A stretch of 64,000 bases of DNA from JASLMY01 sp965226475 (GCA_965226475.1 CBDDDJ010000005.1:1798001-1862000), one strand, 5' to 3'. Positions 8,934 through 18,134 are shown, counted from the stretch's first letter. The notes: a model not told the origin generated them from the sequence alone. Numbers and translations are program-made.

Positions 8934-9119
8934 CACGCGTCCGGGAACCCGGGTGGTTCCCGGCCAAGCGCGGGCTTCGGCCAGGCGTTCCATGCCGGTG
9001 ACGTGATCGCTGAACTCCGCCGGCCCTGTTGGTTGCGCGCGGCTCCGGGGCGACGCGACAGACGCGAGACGTCGGACAGACGGGCGGTCCGGCGGCTTAC
9101 TTTCGTGGATAGTTGAACC

Positions 9120-10766
9120 ATGACGCGATTGACGGGCGGCCAGGCGTTGGTGAAGTCCGTTATCGCGGGCGGCGTCGACACGCTGTTCGCGCTTCCCGGC
9201 GTGCAGCTCGATCATTTTTTCAACGCACTGCACGATGAAGGCAACGCGATCCGGGTCATCAACTCACGCCACGAACAGGGCGCGGGCTATATGGCGCTCG
9301 GCCAAGCGATGGCGACGGGCGGCATCGGCGCCTATGCCGTGGTCCCGGGCCCGGGAGTGTTGAACACCCTCTCGGCGCTGGCCACGGCGCAGAGCGCGGG
9401 TGCCCGGGTGCTTTGCCTCACCGGCCAGATACCCTCCGTCCATATCGGCCGGGGCTTCGGCATGCTGCACGAGGTGCCGGACCAGCTCGCGACGCTCCGT
9501 AGCCTCACCAAATGGGCCGATCGCATCGATCATCCAGCGAGCGCGCCGGCCGCCGCCGCCGAGGCCTTCCGCCAGTTGTTGGGCGGCGCGCCGGGCCCGG
9601 TGGCGCTTGAAATGGCGCTCGACCTGCTTGCCGACACAAGCGAGGTGGGTCCGATGCCTCAACTCGAGCCCCTGGCGACGGCCCCGGTCGACGAAGACGC
9701 GGTGGCGCGGGCCGCGAGGCTGCTGGGTCACGCGCGGGCGCCCCTGATCTTCGTCGGCGGCGGTGTCTTCGGCGCGGAGGAAGCACTCCGCGAGCTGGCG
9801 GAAATGCTACAGGCCCCCGTCGTCGCCAACCGGATGGGACGCGGGGCGCTTTCCGACGACCATCCGCTCTCCGTCACGACGCCCGTCGGCCACAAGCTCT
9901 GGGCCGATGCGGACGTGGTGCTCGCCGTCGGCACCCGGCTGCAACCGCCGCGGATGAACTGGGGCATGGACGATGGGCTGAAGCTGATCCACGTCAACAC
10001 CGATCCGGTGGAACTGAAACGAATCTCGACGCCCGAGGTCGGGATGGCGAGCGACGCGGGCGCCACCCTTCGGGCACTGCTCGCCGAGATCCCGGCGCAC
10101 AATTCCGCCCGGCCGTCGCGGCACGAGAAGATCGAAGCCCTCAAGACCGCGATGCGGGCTGAATTCCGGGCAAAGCTGGCGCCTCAGATGGCCTATGTCG
10201 ATGCGTTGAGCCGGGCGCTCGACCCCGAAGGCGTGCTGGTCGCGGACCTGACCCAGGTCGGCTACGTCAGCCAGGCGGCCTTCCCCGTGCGCCGGCCGCG
10301 CGGCTTCATCTCCAGCGGCTACCAGGGCACGCTGGGCTACGGCTATGCCACCGCCCTCGGCGTCAAGGTTGCCCGGCCCGACGTACCGGTGCTGTCGGTC
10401 AATGGAGACGGCGGCTTCATGTACAACGTGCAGGAACTCTCGACGGCGGTGAAAGCAGGGATCGGCGTCGTCGCCGTGGTCTTCAACGATTCCGCCTTTG
10501 GCAACGTGCTCCGCATGCAGCGCGAACTACACGACGGCCGGGTGATCGCCAGCGACCTGAAAAACCCGGATTTCGTCGCGCTGGCCGAGAGTTTCGGCGC
10601 GGCCGGCTACCGGGCGGAAACGCCCGAGGCGCTGGAGGGAGCGATCGCCGAAGCGCTCGACCAGGGCGGGCCAGCGCTGATCGATGTGCCCGTCGGCCCG
10701 ATGCCGAGCCCGTGGCCCCTGCTGGGACCGGGCCGCATCCGGCCACCCGGGGCGAGGGGGGGATAG
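9120..10766 (+). CDS. Thiamine pyrophosphate-dependent enzyme, acetolactate synthase-like
   Basis: 548-residue three-domain TPP enzyme. N-terminal pyrimidine-binding domain with the catalytic Glu in NSRHEQGAGYMALG (near residue 51), a central domain (about 190-330), and a C-terminal PP domain with the metal motif NGDGGFMYN about 427 and VVFNDSAFGNVLRMQ about 454. The family covers acetolactate synthase large subunits, glyoxylate carboligase, benzoylformate decarboxylase and related decarboxylases. There is no adjacent ilvN regulatory subunit and no ilvC, so a catabolic decarboxylase or carboligase is more likely than branched-chain biosynthesis. It is followed 6 bp later by a YbaK-type gene. 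Confidence 0.88.
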   Translation: MTRLTGGQALVKSVIAGGVDTLFALPGVQLDHFFNALHDEGNAIRVINSRHEQGAGYMALGQAMATGGIGAYAVVPGPGVLNTLSALATAQSAGARVLCLTGQIPSVHIGRGFGMLHEVPDQLATLRSLTKWADRIDHPASAPAAAAEAFRQLLGGAPGPVALEMALDLLADTSEVGPMPQLEPLATAPVDEDAVARAARLLGHARAPLIFVGGGVFGAEEALRELAEMLQAPVVANRMGRGALSDDHPLSVTTPVGHKLWADADVVLAVGTRLQPPRMNWGMDDGLKLIHVNTDPVELKRISTPEVGMASDAGATLRALLAEIPAHNSARPSRHEKIEALKTAMRAEFRAKLAPQMAYVDALSRALDPEGVLVADLTQVGYVSQAAFPVRRPRGFISSGYQGTLGYGYATALGVKVARPDVPVLSVNGDGGFMYNVQELSTAVKAGIGVVAVVFNDSAFGNVLRMQRELHDGRVIASDLKNPDFVALAESFGAAGYRAETPEALEGAIAEALDQGGPALIDVPVGPMPSPWPLLGPGRIRPPGARGG

Positions 10767-10772
10767 AGTCCG

Positions 10773-11273
10773 GTGGACGACATCGCGGTCCGCGTGCGCC
10801 GGGTGCTGGAGGCCTCGGGCCTCGACTTCGAGATCATCGACTGCGATCCCGAACTGGCCGACACCGCCGTCTTCTGCGCCCACTACGGCCATTCGCCGGA
10901 GGAAAGCGCCAACACCATCATCGTCCGCTCCAAGGCCGGCGAGGCGAAATTCGCCGCCTGTCTGGTGCTTGCGACCATGCGGCTCGACGTCAACAAGACG
11001 GTGCGCAAGCGCCTCGAAGCGCGCAAGGCCTCCTTTGCCTCGCCCGAGGAGACGCGGGAGTTGACGGGCATGGAGATCGGCGGCGTCACCCCCCTATGCC
11101 TGCCGGAAGGGCTGCCGCTGTGGGTCGATGCCCGGATCTTGGCATTGGAACGCGTGATCCTCGGCGGCGCCAACCGGTCGAGCAAGATCATCGTCGACCC
11201 GGCGATCTTCTCGACGACGCCCGCGACCGAGATCGTTCCCGACCTCGCCCGCCCCGCCGCTCAGGCACGCTGA
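10773..11273 (+). CDS. YbaK/ProX-type aminoacyl-tRNA deacylase
   Basis: 166-residue single YbaK domain starting at a GTG six bases after the TPP enzyme stop. The block NTIIVRSKAGEAKFAACLV followed by RLDVNKTVRKRL matches family members that hydrolyse mischarged aminoacyl-tRNA (Ala/Cys-tRNA-Pro and others); GGVTPLCLPEGLPLWVD is the usual C-terminal strand-loop. Free-standing editing proteins of this kind are common. The short gap implies cotranscription with the TPP gene, although no functional link is evident. It converges with the minus-strand YdcH gene. Confidence 0.82.
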   Translation: MDDIAVRVRRVLEASGLDFEIIDCDPELADTAVFCAHYGHSPEESANTIIVRSKAGEAKFAACLVLATMRLDVNKTVRKRLEARKASFASPEETRELTGMEIGGVTPLCLPEGLPLWVDARILALERVILGGANRSSKIIVDPAIFSTTPATEIVPDLARPAAQAR

Positions 11274-11276
11274 ACC

Positions 11277-11477
11277 TCAGGCGATGATATCGGGCATCAG
11301 CTGGTTCTCGATCCTGATGATCACGTCCTTCAGCACCAGCTTACGTTTCTTCAGCCGCTGCGCGCGGATCTGATCGTAGGGTGGGGACTGCGTCATGGCC
11401 GCGATGGCGTCGTCGAGATCGCGATGCTCCTGGCGCAGTTCCACCAGACGTGCGCGCATCACATCATCGTCGCTCAT
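11277..11477 (-). CDS. YdcH/DUF465 family small protein
   Basis: 66-residue helical protein. The start at 11477 is chosen because the family begins there; upstream sequence in frame is unrelated. The pattern ARLVELRQEHRDLDDAI ... RLKKRKLVLKDVIIRIE, two helices joined by a short Pro-containing turn, is characteristic of DUF465, whose members are small coiled hairpins of unknown function. The stop lies three bases from the convergent YbaK-type gene. A second DUF465 gene is divergent from it 130 bp away. Confidence 0.85.
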   Translation of the reverse strand: MSDDDVMRARLVELRQEHRDLDDAIAAMTQSPPYDQIRAQRLKKRKLVLKDVIIRIENQLMPDIIA

Positions 11478-11609
11478 CCGCCCTTCCCTCGCGCGCCCGA
11501 AGCAACCCGACGTTAGCATAAAGACGGCGAGAATAGGCACGACGGACTGGTAAAGCGACATGATTTCAGGTGAAACTGTTTCCCTGGAATCGATAACGGG
11601 AGGATTCGA

Positions 11610-11780
11610 ATGACGTCGGATACGAATGTCGCGGCACTGCGCGCCGAGCATCAGGAGCTGGAACGGAAAATCACCGAGGAAACCCAGCACCCCAGTCCGA
11701 ACGAGCTCCGAATCAAGGAACTGAAACGCCAGAAACTTCAGCTCAAGGATCAGATCGCTCGCGCCGAAAGCACGGCCTGA
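11610..11780 (+). CDS. Second YdcH/DUF465 family small protein
   Basis: 56-residue ORF starting MTSDTNVAALRAEH and containing RIKELKRQKLQLKDQI before a short C-terminus, which matches the DUF465 helix pattern. GGGAGG lies about 7 bases before the ATG. It is divergently placed from the DUF465 gene at 11277-11477, so the 130-bp gap may hold both promoters. Function unknown. The short length explains why automated callers could miss it. Confidence 0.8.
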   Translation: MTSDTNVAALRAEHQELERKITEETQHPSPNELRIKELKRQKLQLKDQIARAESTA

Positions 11781-11844
11781 TCCACCGACGGATATCGCCA
11801 GGCCGGTATCGGCGTTCACCAGACCCGGCGCGGACTCGACGGGT

Positions 11845-12312
11845 CTAGGTCTCGCCCGCGTGGTGGTAGGGATGGCCCGCCAGAATCGACTGCGCGCGGT
11901 AGAGCTGCTCGGCCAACATTGCGCGCGCCAGCAGGTGTGGCCAGGTCATGGGCCCGAGGGAGAGCAGCAATTCCGCCTCCGCCCCGAGGGCTGCCTCCAG
12001 CCCGTCGGCGCCGCCGATCAGAAAAGCGAAATCGCGCCGCCCCGCCTCCCGCCAGCCGTCCAGCCGCCGGGCGAAGTCCTCGCTCGACAGCATCTTTCCT
12101 TTGGAATCGAGCGCGATTCGAACCGCGCCCCTCGGCACGGCTTGGCGTAACAGCTCGGCCTCGCGCCGGAGGCGCGCCACAAGGTTCCGCCCGCGCGCCG
12201 GCGCGATCTCGTGTTCGCGGTAATCCCAGGACAGCCGTTTCGAATAATCGTCGATCAGTCGACGCTCGGCGCCGCGCCGCAGGCGGCCGACCGCGACGAT
12301 GGCGATACGCAT
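11845..12312 (-). CDS. rlmH: 23S rRNA (pseudouridine1915-N3)-methyltransferase RlmH
   Basis: 155-residue SPOUT methyltransferase that methylates pseudouridine 1915 in helix 69 of 23S rRNA using SAM. The start MRIAIVAVGRLR is the family N-terminus. The trefoil-knot signatures FLIGGADGL (SAM-binding Gly loop) and the C-terminal LLARAMLAEQLYRAQSI and HPYHH are all present. It is 23 bp downstream of rsfS and is the last gene of the obgE-proB-proA-nadD-rsfS-rlmH cluster, a common alphaproteobacterial arrangement. Confidence 0.96.
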   Translation of the reverse strand: MRIAIVAVGRLRRGAERRLIDDYSKRLSWDYREHEIAPARGRNLVARLRREAELLRQAVPRGAVRIALDSKGKMLSSEDFARRLDGWREAGRRDFAFLIGGADGLEAALGAEAELLLSLGPMTWPHLLARAMLAEQLYRAQSILAGHPYHHAGET

Positions 12313-12335
12313 GGTCCGGCGGCCGGCCGAGTGAC

Positions 12336-12734
12336 CTAGACCGCCGCCTGCTCCTCGGGAATCGCCACGGACCACATCTTCTCGATGTTGTAGAACTCCC
12401 TGACCTCGGGCCGGAAGACGTGAACGATCGCGTCGCCCGCGTCGATCAGGACCCAGTCGCAACGAGAGAGCCCCTCGACGTGGCAACGGCCATGGCCGGC
12501 GATCTTTAACCGCTCCAGCAAATGTCCGGCGATCGCCGCGACTTGGCGCGCCGAACGCCCGTTCGCCACCACCATGTAGTCGGCGATCTGGGTCTTGCCT
12601 TGGAGATCGATGGTGACGATGTCTTCCGCCTTGTCCCCATCCAGCGACTCGGCGATCAAGTCCAGCAGTTCAGCAACCTCGGCTGGACGCTTGAGAGAAG
12701 TGTTTATGACCGATGGCTCCGTGTTCGCGACCAC
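12336..12734 (-). CDS. rsfS: Ribosomal silencing factor RsfS
   Basis: 132-residue Iojap/RsfS protein, which binds uL14 on the 50S subunit and blocks subunit joining under nutrient limitation. Family signatures: DIVTIDLQGKTQIADYMVVANG, the GRSARQVAAIA block, and WVLIDAGDAIVHVFRPEVREFYNIEKMW. Twenty-eight bases separate it from nadD and twenty-three from rlmH, so it is within the operon. The first ~18 residues are variable; a shorter start cannot be excluded. Confidence 0.96.
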   Translation of the reverse strand: MVANTEPSVINTSLKRPAEVAELLDLIAESLDGDKAEDIVTIDLQGKTQIADYMVVANGRSARQVAAIAGHLLERLKIAGHGRCHVEGLSRCDWVLIDAGDAIVHVFRPEVREFYNIEKMWSVAIPEEQAAV

Positions 12735-12762
12735 GTGGTTCCCCGATGTCCGTCCGGAGTTA

Positions 12763-13338
12763 TCACACGATCCATGATCTGGATTTTCGTAGCGCGGTGG
12801 CGGAACTCGCTTCCAACCTTTCGCGGAGAAAGCACCACGCCGGCGGCCTCATCCGGATCAACATCCCTGGCGTCCGAACACGACATCCTCCGAAGCGGCG
12901 CGCCGCCTGTCCCGCGAGCGCGCCATAAGAATAAGGCGCCCGGTCGAAAACCGCAACGGGCACGAGCGACATGAGGCCGGTCCAATTCCGCCATCTCGGC
13001 AACTGCGCCAGGTTGTCCGCCCCCATCAGCCAGACGAAGCGATGGCGCGGACAGCGGCGTTTCAAGGCACGGAGCGTATCGACGCTGTAGCGGGTGCCGA
13101 GCCGGCTTTCGATGTCGCCGACATGAATCCGGGGATGGGCGCCCACTTCGCGCGCCGCTTCCAGTCGTCGCTCCAGGCTGGCCATGCCCGCCGCCGGCTT
13201 CAACGGATTTTGCGGCGAGACCAGCCACCAGACCTGATCGAGCCCCAGGCGGCGGAGCGCGATCAGGCTGATATGGCGATGCCCGGGGTGGGCTGGATTG
13301 AACGACCCGCCAAGCAAGCCGACCTTGAGTCCGGCCAT
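12763..13338 (-). CDS. nadD: Nicotinate-nucleotide adenylyltransferase NadD
   Basis: 191-residue nucleotidyltransferase converting nicotinate mononucleotide and ATP to deamido-NAD. The N-terminal GLLGGSFNPAHPGHRHIS contains the (H/T)xGH motif; VWWLVSPQNPLKP, TRYSVDTLRALK and FVWLMGADNLAQLPRW match the alphaproteobacterial NadD subgroup. The ISSTxIR motif near the C-terminus appears in altered form as ASSATALRKS. It starts five bases after the proA stop, indicating coupling. Confidence 0.94.
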   Translation of the reverse strand: MAGLKVGLLGGSFNPAHPGHRHISLIALRRLGLDQVWWLVSPQNPLKPAAGMASLERRLEAAREVGAHPRIHVGDIESRLGTRYSVDTLRALKRRCPRHRFVWLMGADNLAQLPRWRNWTGLMSLVPVAVFDRAPYSYGALAGQAARRFGGCRVRTPGMLIRMRPPAWCFLRERLEASSATALRKSRSWIV

Positions 13339-13343
13339 CGAAA

Positions 13344-14627
13344 TCAGGGGCGGGTCTGGCCGTCGCCCCTGACGACGTATTTGTAGCTGGTCAGCTGCTC
13401 GACGCCCACGGGTCCTCGCGCATGCAGCCGGTTGGTCGAGATGCCTATCTCTGCCCCCATGCCGAACTCGCCCCCGTCGGCGAACTGGGTCGAGGCGTTC
13501 AACAGCACGATCGCGCTGTCGACCGTGGCGAGAAACCGCTCCGCCGCGCGCGCGTCCTCGGTAACGATGCAGTCGGTGTGGTTGGAGCCGTGGCGACCGA
13601 TATGCTCTATCGCCCCCTCGAGCCCGTCGACCACGCAGACGGCGATGATCGCGTCGAGATATTCGGTATCCCAGTCCGCCTCGCTCGCGGCGGCGACACG
13701 GGCGTCGACCGCCTGGGCCGCCGCATCGCCGCGCACCTCGCAGCCAGCCTCCAGCAGGTCGCCCACCAGCGGGCCCAAGTGGCTTTCCGCCACGGCCCGG
13801 TCGACCAGCAAGGTCTCGGCCGCCCCGCAGATTCCGGTCCGCCGCATCTTGGCATTGAGCGCGATTCCGCGGGCCTTCTCCAGTTCGGCGCCGGCATCGA
13901 CATAGACGTGGCAGTTGCCGTTCAGGTGGGCAATCACCGGCACCCGGCTTTCCCTTTGCACCCGTTCGATCAGGCCCTTGCCACCGCGTGGCACGATGAT
14001 GTCGATATATTCGGGCATCTGGAACATGAGGCCGACGGCGGCCCGGTCGCGGGTCGGCACGCGCTGGATCGTCGCCTCGGGCAGGCCGGCGGCGGCGAGC
14101 CCCTCGACGAGGGCGGCGTGGATGGCGCCACTCGAACGGAAGCTTTCCGAACCACCCCGCAAAATCACCGCGTTGCCGGATTTGAGGCAGATTGCGCCCG
14201 CGTCGGCGGTGACGTTGGGGCGTGATTCATAGATCACGGCGATGACGCCGAGCGGCACGCGCACGCGCGAGATACGCAGGCCGTTCGGCCGGGTCCAGCT
14301 GGCGAACTCCTGGCCCACCGGATCGGGAAGCGCCGCCACCTCCTCGATGCCGCGCGCCATGGCCTCGATCCGCTCGCCCGTCACCAGCAGCCGGTCGAGC
14401 ATGGCGGACGACAGACCCGCCGCGCGCGCCTCCTCCATGTCCTGGGCGTTCGCCGCCAGGATCGCCGGAGCCGAGGCTCGGATCGCCTCTGCCTGGGCCA
14501 TCAGCGCCCGGTTCTTCACCTCGGCCGATGCCCGGCCCAGCTCGGCCATGGCCCGGCGCGCCGCCCGGCCCATCGCCGTCATGGTTTCGGCCAACGCCTC
14601 GTCGTTCAGGGTTTCGGCGACACTCAT
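13344..14627 (-). CDS. proA: Gamma-glutamyl phosphate reductase (glutamate-5-semialdehyde dehydrogenase)
   Basis: 427 residues from the ATG at 14627, with GAGGAG just upstream; a longer ORF starts further out without homology. Second step of proline synthesis: NADPH-dependent reduction of gamma-glutamyl phosphate to glutamate semialdehyde. Visible signatures are the nucleotide-binding VIYESRPNVTADAGAICLKSG, the catalytic Cys in MRRTGICGAAETLL, and the C-terminal EFGMGAEIGISTNRLHARGPVG. It lies between proB and nadD. The 75-bp gap from proB holds a T-rich, AT-richer stretch but no clear terminator. Confidence 0.97.
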   Translation of the reverse strand: MSVAETLNDEALAETMTAMGRAARRAMAELGRASAEVKNRALMAQAEAIRASAPAILAANAQDMEEARAAGLSSAMLDRLLVTGERIEAMARGIEEVAALPDPVGQEFASWTRPNGLRISRVRVPLGVIAVIYESRPNVTADAGAICLKSGNAVILRGGSESFRSSGAIHAALVEGLAAAGLPEATIQRVPTRDRAAVGLMFQMPEYIDIIVPRGGKGLIERVQRESRVPVIAHLNGNCHVYVDAGAELEKARGIALNAKMRRTGICGAAETLLVDRAVAESHLGPLVGDLLEAGCEVRGDAAAQAVDARVAAASEADWDTEYLDAIIAVCVVDGLEGAIEHIGRHGSNHTDCIVTEDARAAERFLATVDSAIVLLNASTQFADGGEFGMGAEIGISTNRLHARGPVGVEQLTSYKYVVRGDGQTRP

Positions 14628-14702
14628 CCTCTTTCTCCTCGAAACGCCACCCCGGGGGCCGGCGCCAACGCAACCTAACATGTGATGTTGTTTCCGTGAC
14701 AG

Positions 14703-15851
14703 TCAGGTCAAGACCAGATCGTCGCGGTGGATCATCTCTTCTCGGCCCCGGTAGCCCAGGATCTCCGCGATTTCGTGGCTGCGATGGCCGATGATCCGCA
14801 CCGCGTCGGGGGCCGAATAGGCAATCAGCCCGCGCGCCAGCTCGCGCCCCTCCTGGTCGCGGACGACGACTGCGTCGCCCCGCTCGAAGGCGCCCTCGAC
14901 CGCACTGACGCCCGCCGGCAGCAGGCTCTTGCCGGCCCCGAGCGCCCGGGCCGCGCCGGCATCGATGGTGATGGCGCCGATCGGGTTGAGGCTGCCGGCG
15001 ATCCAGCGCTTGCGCGCCGTGGTGGGCGTCGCCTCGGCCAGGAACCAGGTGCCGCCGCCGCCCGCGCCATCGATGTCGGCGGCGGCCAGCGCATCGGGCG
15101 CCCGGCCGTCGGTGATCAGCATGTGGCAGCCGCCCTGCATGGCGATGCGCGCCGCCTGAAGCTTGGTTGCCATGCCGCCCCGCCCCATCGTGGGCTCGCC
15201 CGGGCGGCGTTCCGGCGGACTCGCCATCGCCTCGATCTCCGCCGTGATCTCGGTGATCTCCGGTATATGGCGCGCGTTCGGCTCGTGGCGCGGGTCGGCG
15301 GTGTGCAGGCCGGCGACGTCGGAGAGCAGGACCAGCCCATCGGCCCCGATCATCACGGCGACACGGGCGGCGAGGCGGTCGTTGTCGCCGACCCGGATCT
15401 CTTCCGTGACGACGGTGTCGTTCTCGTTGATGATCGGCACCGCGCCCCGGCCGAGCAGCGCCGTCAGGGTGTTGCGGGCGTTCAGGTAACGCCGCCGCAT
15501 CTCCGTGTCCTGGGCGGTCAGCAGCACCAGCGCCACGGTGATGGCATGCGCCGCCAGCGCCTCCTGGAAGGCGTGCGCCAAGCCCAATTGGCCGGTCGCG
15601 GCGGCGGCCTGGCTGTCCTCGAGGCGGAGCGGCCCGGGCGGCAGGCCGAGCTGGCGGCGGCCAAGGGCGACGGCGCCCGAGGAGACGATCAGGATTTCCT
15701 GGCCGGCCCGGCGGCGGCGGGCGATCTCGGCCGCGAAGGCGGTCAGCCACTCGGCGCGCAGGCGCCCGCTCTCGGCGTCGACCAGGACGGCCGAGCCGAT
15801 CTTGACCACCAGGCGGCGGGCGGCGGCCAGGCGGTTCAATTCGGCCGCCAC
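14703..15851 (-). CDS. proB: Glutamate 5-kinase
   Basis: 382 residues from a GTG at 15851; this start overlaps the obgE stop by 16 bases and begins just before the kinase core RRLVVKIGSAVLV. Amino acid kinase domain with LIVSSGAVALGR, NARNTLTALL, VPIINENDTV, DNDRLAARVAV and GMATKLQAARIA; C-terminal PUA domain from about residue 285 (GSLNPIGAITIDAGAARAL). It phosphorylates glutamate at the start of proline synthesis and is usually feedback-inhibited by proline. Overlap with obgE implies translational coupling. Confidence 0.96.
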   Translation of the reverse strand: MAAELNRLAAARRLVVKIGSAVLVDAESGRLRAEWLTAFAAEIARRRRAGQEILIVSSGAVALGRRQLGLPPGPLRLEDSQAAAATGQLGLAHAFQEALAAHAITVALVLLTAQDTEMRRRYLNARNTLTALLGRGAVPIINENDTVVTEEIRVGDNDRLAARVAVMIGADGLVLLSDVAGLHTADPRHEPNARHIPEITEITAEIEAMASPPERRPGEPTMGRGGMATKLQAARIAMQGGCHMLITDGRAPDALAAADIDGAGGGGTWFLAEATPTTARKRWIAGSLNPIGAITIDAGAARALGAGKSLLPAGVSAVEGAFERGDAVVVRDQEGRELARGLIAYSAPDAVRIIGHRSHEIAEILGYRGREEMIHRDDLVLT

Positions 15852-16876
15852 GCCGCCGCCGCCACGCCCTCGGGGGCCCGGTCGAGCCGGGAGGTCCGGA
15901 CCACGTCGCCCAGCCGGCGCAGCAGTTCCGGGACGCCGGTGCGCGCGATGCCGGAGATCGCCACCACCTCGCTCGCGCTCGCCCGCGCCAGCGCTCGCAG
16001 TCGCGCCTCGCGGGTCTCGTCGTCGAGTGCGTCGATCTTGTTGAGGGCAACGATTTCCGGCTTCTCGGCCAGCTCGTCGCCGTAGGCCTCGAGCTCGCCC
16101 CGGATGGTCCCGTAGGCACCGACGACGTCCTCTGCGGTGCCGTCGATCAGGTGCAGCAGCACCGGGCAACGCTCGACGTGGCCGAGGAAGCGGTCGCCGA
16201 GCCCGGCGCCCTCGTGCGCGCCCTCGATCAGGCCCGGGATGTCGGCGACGACCATTTCCTCGCCATCGATATAGACCACGCCCAGGTTCGGATGCAGCGT
16301 GGTGAAGGGATAATCGGCGATCTTGGGATGCGCCCGGCTGACGGCCGCGAGGAAGGTCGACTTACCGGCGTTCGACAGCCCGACGAGGCCCACGTCGGCG
16401 ATCAGCTTCAGGCGCAGCCACAAGGTCATTTCCTGACCCGGCCGCCCTTCGTCGACGCGCCTCGGCGCCCGGTTGGTCGAGGACTTGAAATGCGCGTTGC
16501 CGCGCCCGCCCATGCCCCCTTCGACCAGGACCACGCGCTGGCCGACCTCGGTCATGTCGGCGAGGACGAATTCCCGATCCTCGTCGAGGATCTCGGTGCC
16601 GACGGGGACGCGCACATGGGCGTGTTTGCCGTTGGCGCCGGAGCGGCCCCGGCCCTCGCCCGGCCGTCCGTTGCCGGCCCGGGCGTGCTGCATGAAGCGG
16701 AAATCGACGAGCGTGTTGAGGCCGGGCACCGCTTCGACGACGACATCGCCGCCGCGCCCGCCGTTACCGCCGTCGGGGCCGCCGTATTCGATGAACTTCT
16801 CGCGCCGGAAGCTGAGGCAGCCGTGGCCGCCGCGACCGCTGCGGACGTAGATCTTGGCGAGGTCGAGAAACTTCAT
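15836..16876 (-). CDS. obgE: GTPase ObgE/CgtA
   Basis: 346-residue Obg GTPase needed for late 50S assembly and linked to (p)ppGpp. Gly-rich N-terminal Obg fold (VRSGRGGHGCLSF, GGPDGGNGGRGGDV, EGGMGGRGNAHF), then a G domain with GLSNAGKSTFLAAV (P-loop), YPFTTLHPNLG (switch), DIPGLIEGAHEGAG (G3) and NKIDAL (G4). It has a short C-terminus, as in many alphaproteobacteria. In related genomes rplU and rpmA usually lie upstream; here the next gene upstream is a parvulin, so the operon has been rearranged. Confidence 0.97.
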   Translation of the reverse strand: MKFLDLAKIYVRSGRGGHGCLSFRREKFIEYGGPDGGNGGRGGDVVVEAVPGLNTLVDFRFMQHARAGNGRPGEGRGRSGANGKHAHVRVPVGTEILDEDREFVLADMTEVGQRVVLVEGGMGGRGNAHFKSSTNRAPRRVDEGRPGQEMTLWLRLKLIADVGLVGLSNAGKSTFLAAVSRAHPKIADYPFTTLHPNLGVVYIDGEEMVVADIPGLIEGAHEGAGLGDRFLGHVERCPVLLHLIDGTAEDVVGAYGTIRGELEAYGDELAEKPEIVALNKIDALDDETREARLRALARASASEVVAISGIARTGVPELLRRLGDVVRTSRLDRAPEGVAAAAWRPN

Positions 16877-17050
16877 CGTTCATGCTCGGTCGAACCGGCG
16901 GGCCCCTGACGTCTGCTCGGCGGCGGGTCGGATGCCGCATGATGTCGCACCTGGCGTTCCATATGGGGCGGCCCATCAGGTGCTGTTACGGCGATCGGGC
17001 CGTCCGGTCAATGGCGACGGCGCGAGGCATATGGGGTTGAACCATATCCC

Positions 17051-17956
17051 CTACTGTTTCGCTGGTGCCGGCGCCACCGTTCCCGGCCCGACGATCGGTT
17101 TCCCCTCCAGCGTGTAGATGTCCACCTTGGCGCCCTTACGCAGCTCCGTGATGATCTTGCCGATCTCTTCCTGGGCGATCTGGCCGCGGATCTTGTCGCG
17201 CAGTTCCCCGAATTCGGGGCCCTCGGCCTGGCGGCGGGCATCGAGCTTGATGACGTGCCAGCCGAAACGAGTCTTGACGGGCCCGGAGATCTCGCCGGGT
17301 CGGAGCGCGAAGGCCGCCTCGGCGAAGGGAGGGACCATGGCGCCCTTGGCGAAAAAGCCGAGGTCGCCGCCCCTGGGGCCCGAGGGGCCGGTGGAGCGGG
17401 TCTTGGCCAGTTCCGCGAAGTCGGCGCCACCCTTCAGCTCACCGATCACGGCGAGTGCGTCGGCCTCGCTCTCCACCAGGATATGGCGGGCGTGGACCTC
17501 CTCCTCGCCCCTGGCGCCGGCGTGGTCGCGCTCGAAGCGGGCGCGCACCGCCGCGTCGTTCAGCTTCGGCTGAACATGCTTGGTCGCATAGGCCTCCAAC
17601 AGCACAAGGTCGCGGGCCCGGCGCAGCAGGCGGGTGACGGCGGGATCCTCGTCGAGACCCACGCGCGCCGCCTCCCTGGCCATCAGGCGGCGTTCGATCA
17701 CGCGGGCCACCAGCTGGGGAAAGACCTGATCGAGCGGGATCTGCTGATACTGTTGCGGCAGCGCCAGCTGCTCCACCACCAGTTCCGAGAGATGGAGCGG
17801 ATCGCCGTCGATCCGGGCGATGACGGTATCGCCCGAGGGCATGGCCGGAGGCTGGCCGGTCTGGATCGTCTGGGCGGCGAGCGGCGCGGGCGGCGAGGCG
17901 CCGGCGAGGCCGGCGAGCGCCAACCCGACGGCCGCGAGCGGGGAGCGTAATCGCAT
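17051..17956 (-). CDS. Periplasmic peptidyl-prolyl isomerase, PpiC/parvulin type
   Basis: 301 residues from the ATG at 17956 (AGGAAGG upstream). An N-terminal signal peptide (MRLRSPLAAVGLALAGLAG, cleavage near PLAAQ) directs export. SurA-like N-terminal helices (LSELVVEQLALP, RVIERRLMAREA) precede a parvulin domain starting VHARHILVESEADA and containing GGDLGFFAKGAMVPPFAEAAF and FGWHVIKLD. It isomerises Xaa-Pro bonds in exported proteins. It is divergent from secA across a 250-bp gap, which is notable because both act on exported proteins. Confidence 0.93.
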   Translation of the reverse strand: MRLRSPLAAVGLALAGLAGASPPAPLAAQTIQTGQPPAMPSGDTVIARIDGDPLHLSELVVEQLALPQQYQQIPLDQVFPQLVARVIERRLMAREAARVGLDEDPAVTRLLRRARDLVLLEAYATKHVQPKLNDAAVRARFERDHAGARGEEEVHARHILVESEADALAVIGELKGGADFAELAKTRSTGPSGPRGGDLGFFAKGAMVPPFAEAAFALRPGEISGPVKTRFGWHVIKLDARRQAEGPEFGELRDKIRGQIAQEEIGKIITELRKGAKVDIYTLEGKPIVGPGTVAPAPAKQ

Positions 17957-18105
17957 GGTCGAAATCCTTCCTGTGACGGGGCCGCCCCGTCCGGGCGCCA
18001 CCTGGTGGCCAGATGCCCCGTCCGGGGCGCATGATCGGGCCAAGGACGCCTGCTTACAAGGGCTCGTTTCGCCGGTTTTCCGCCGCTCCGACCAGCCCCT
18101 TCGCG

Positions 18106-18134
18106 TTGACAGCCCCGCCGCGCGTGCTTATGTC
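18106..18134 (+). promoter_or_regulatory. Sigma70-type promoter for secA
   Basis: Perfect -35 TTGACA (18106-18111), 17-bp spacer, and -10-like TATGTC (18129-18134; TTATGT one base earlier is also possible), about 73 bp before the secA ATG. It is the clearest consensus promoter in the window. Confidence 0.6.
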
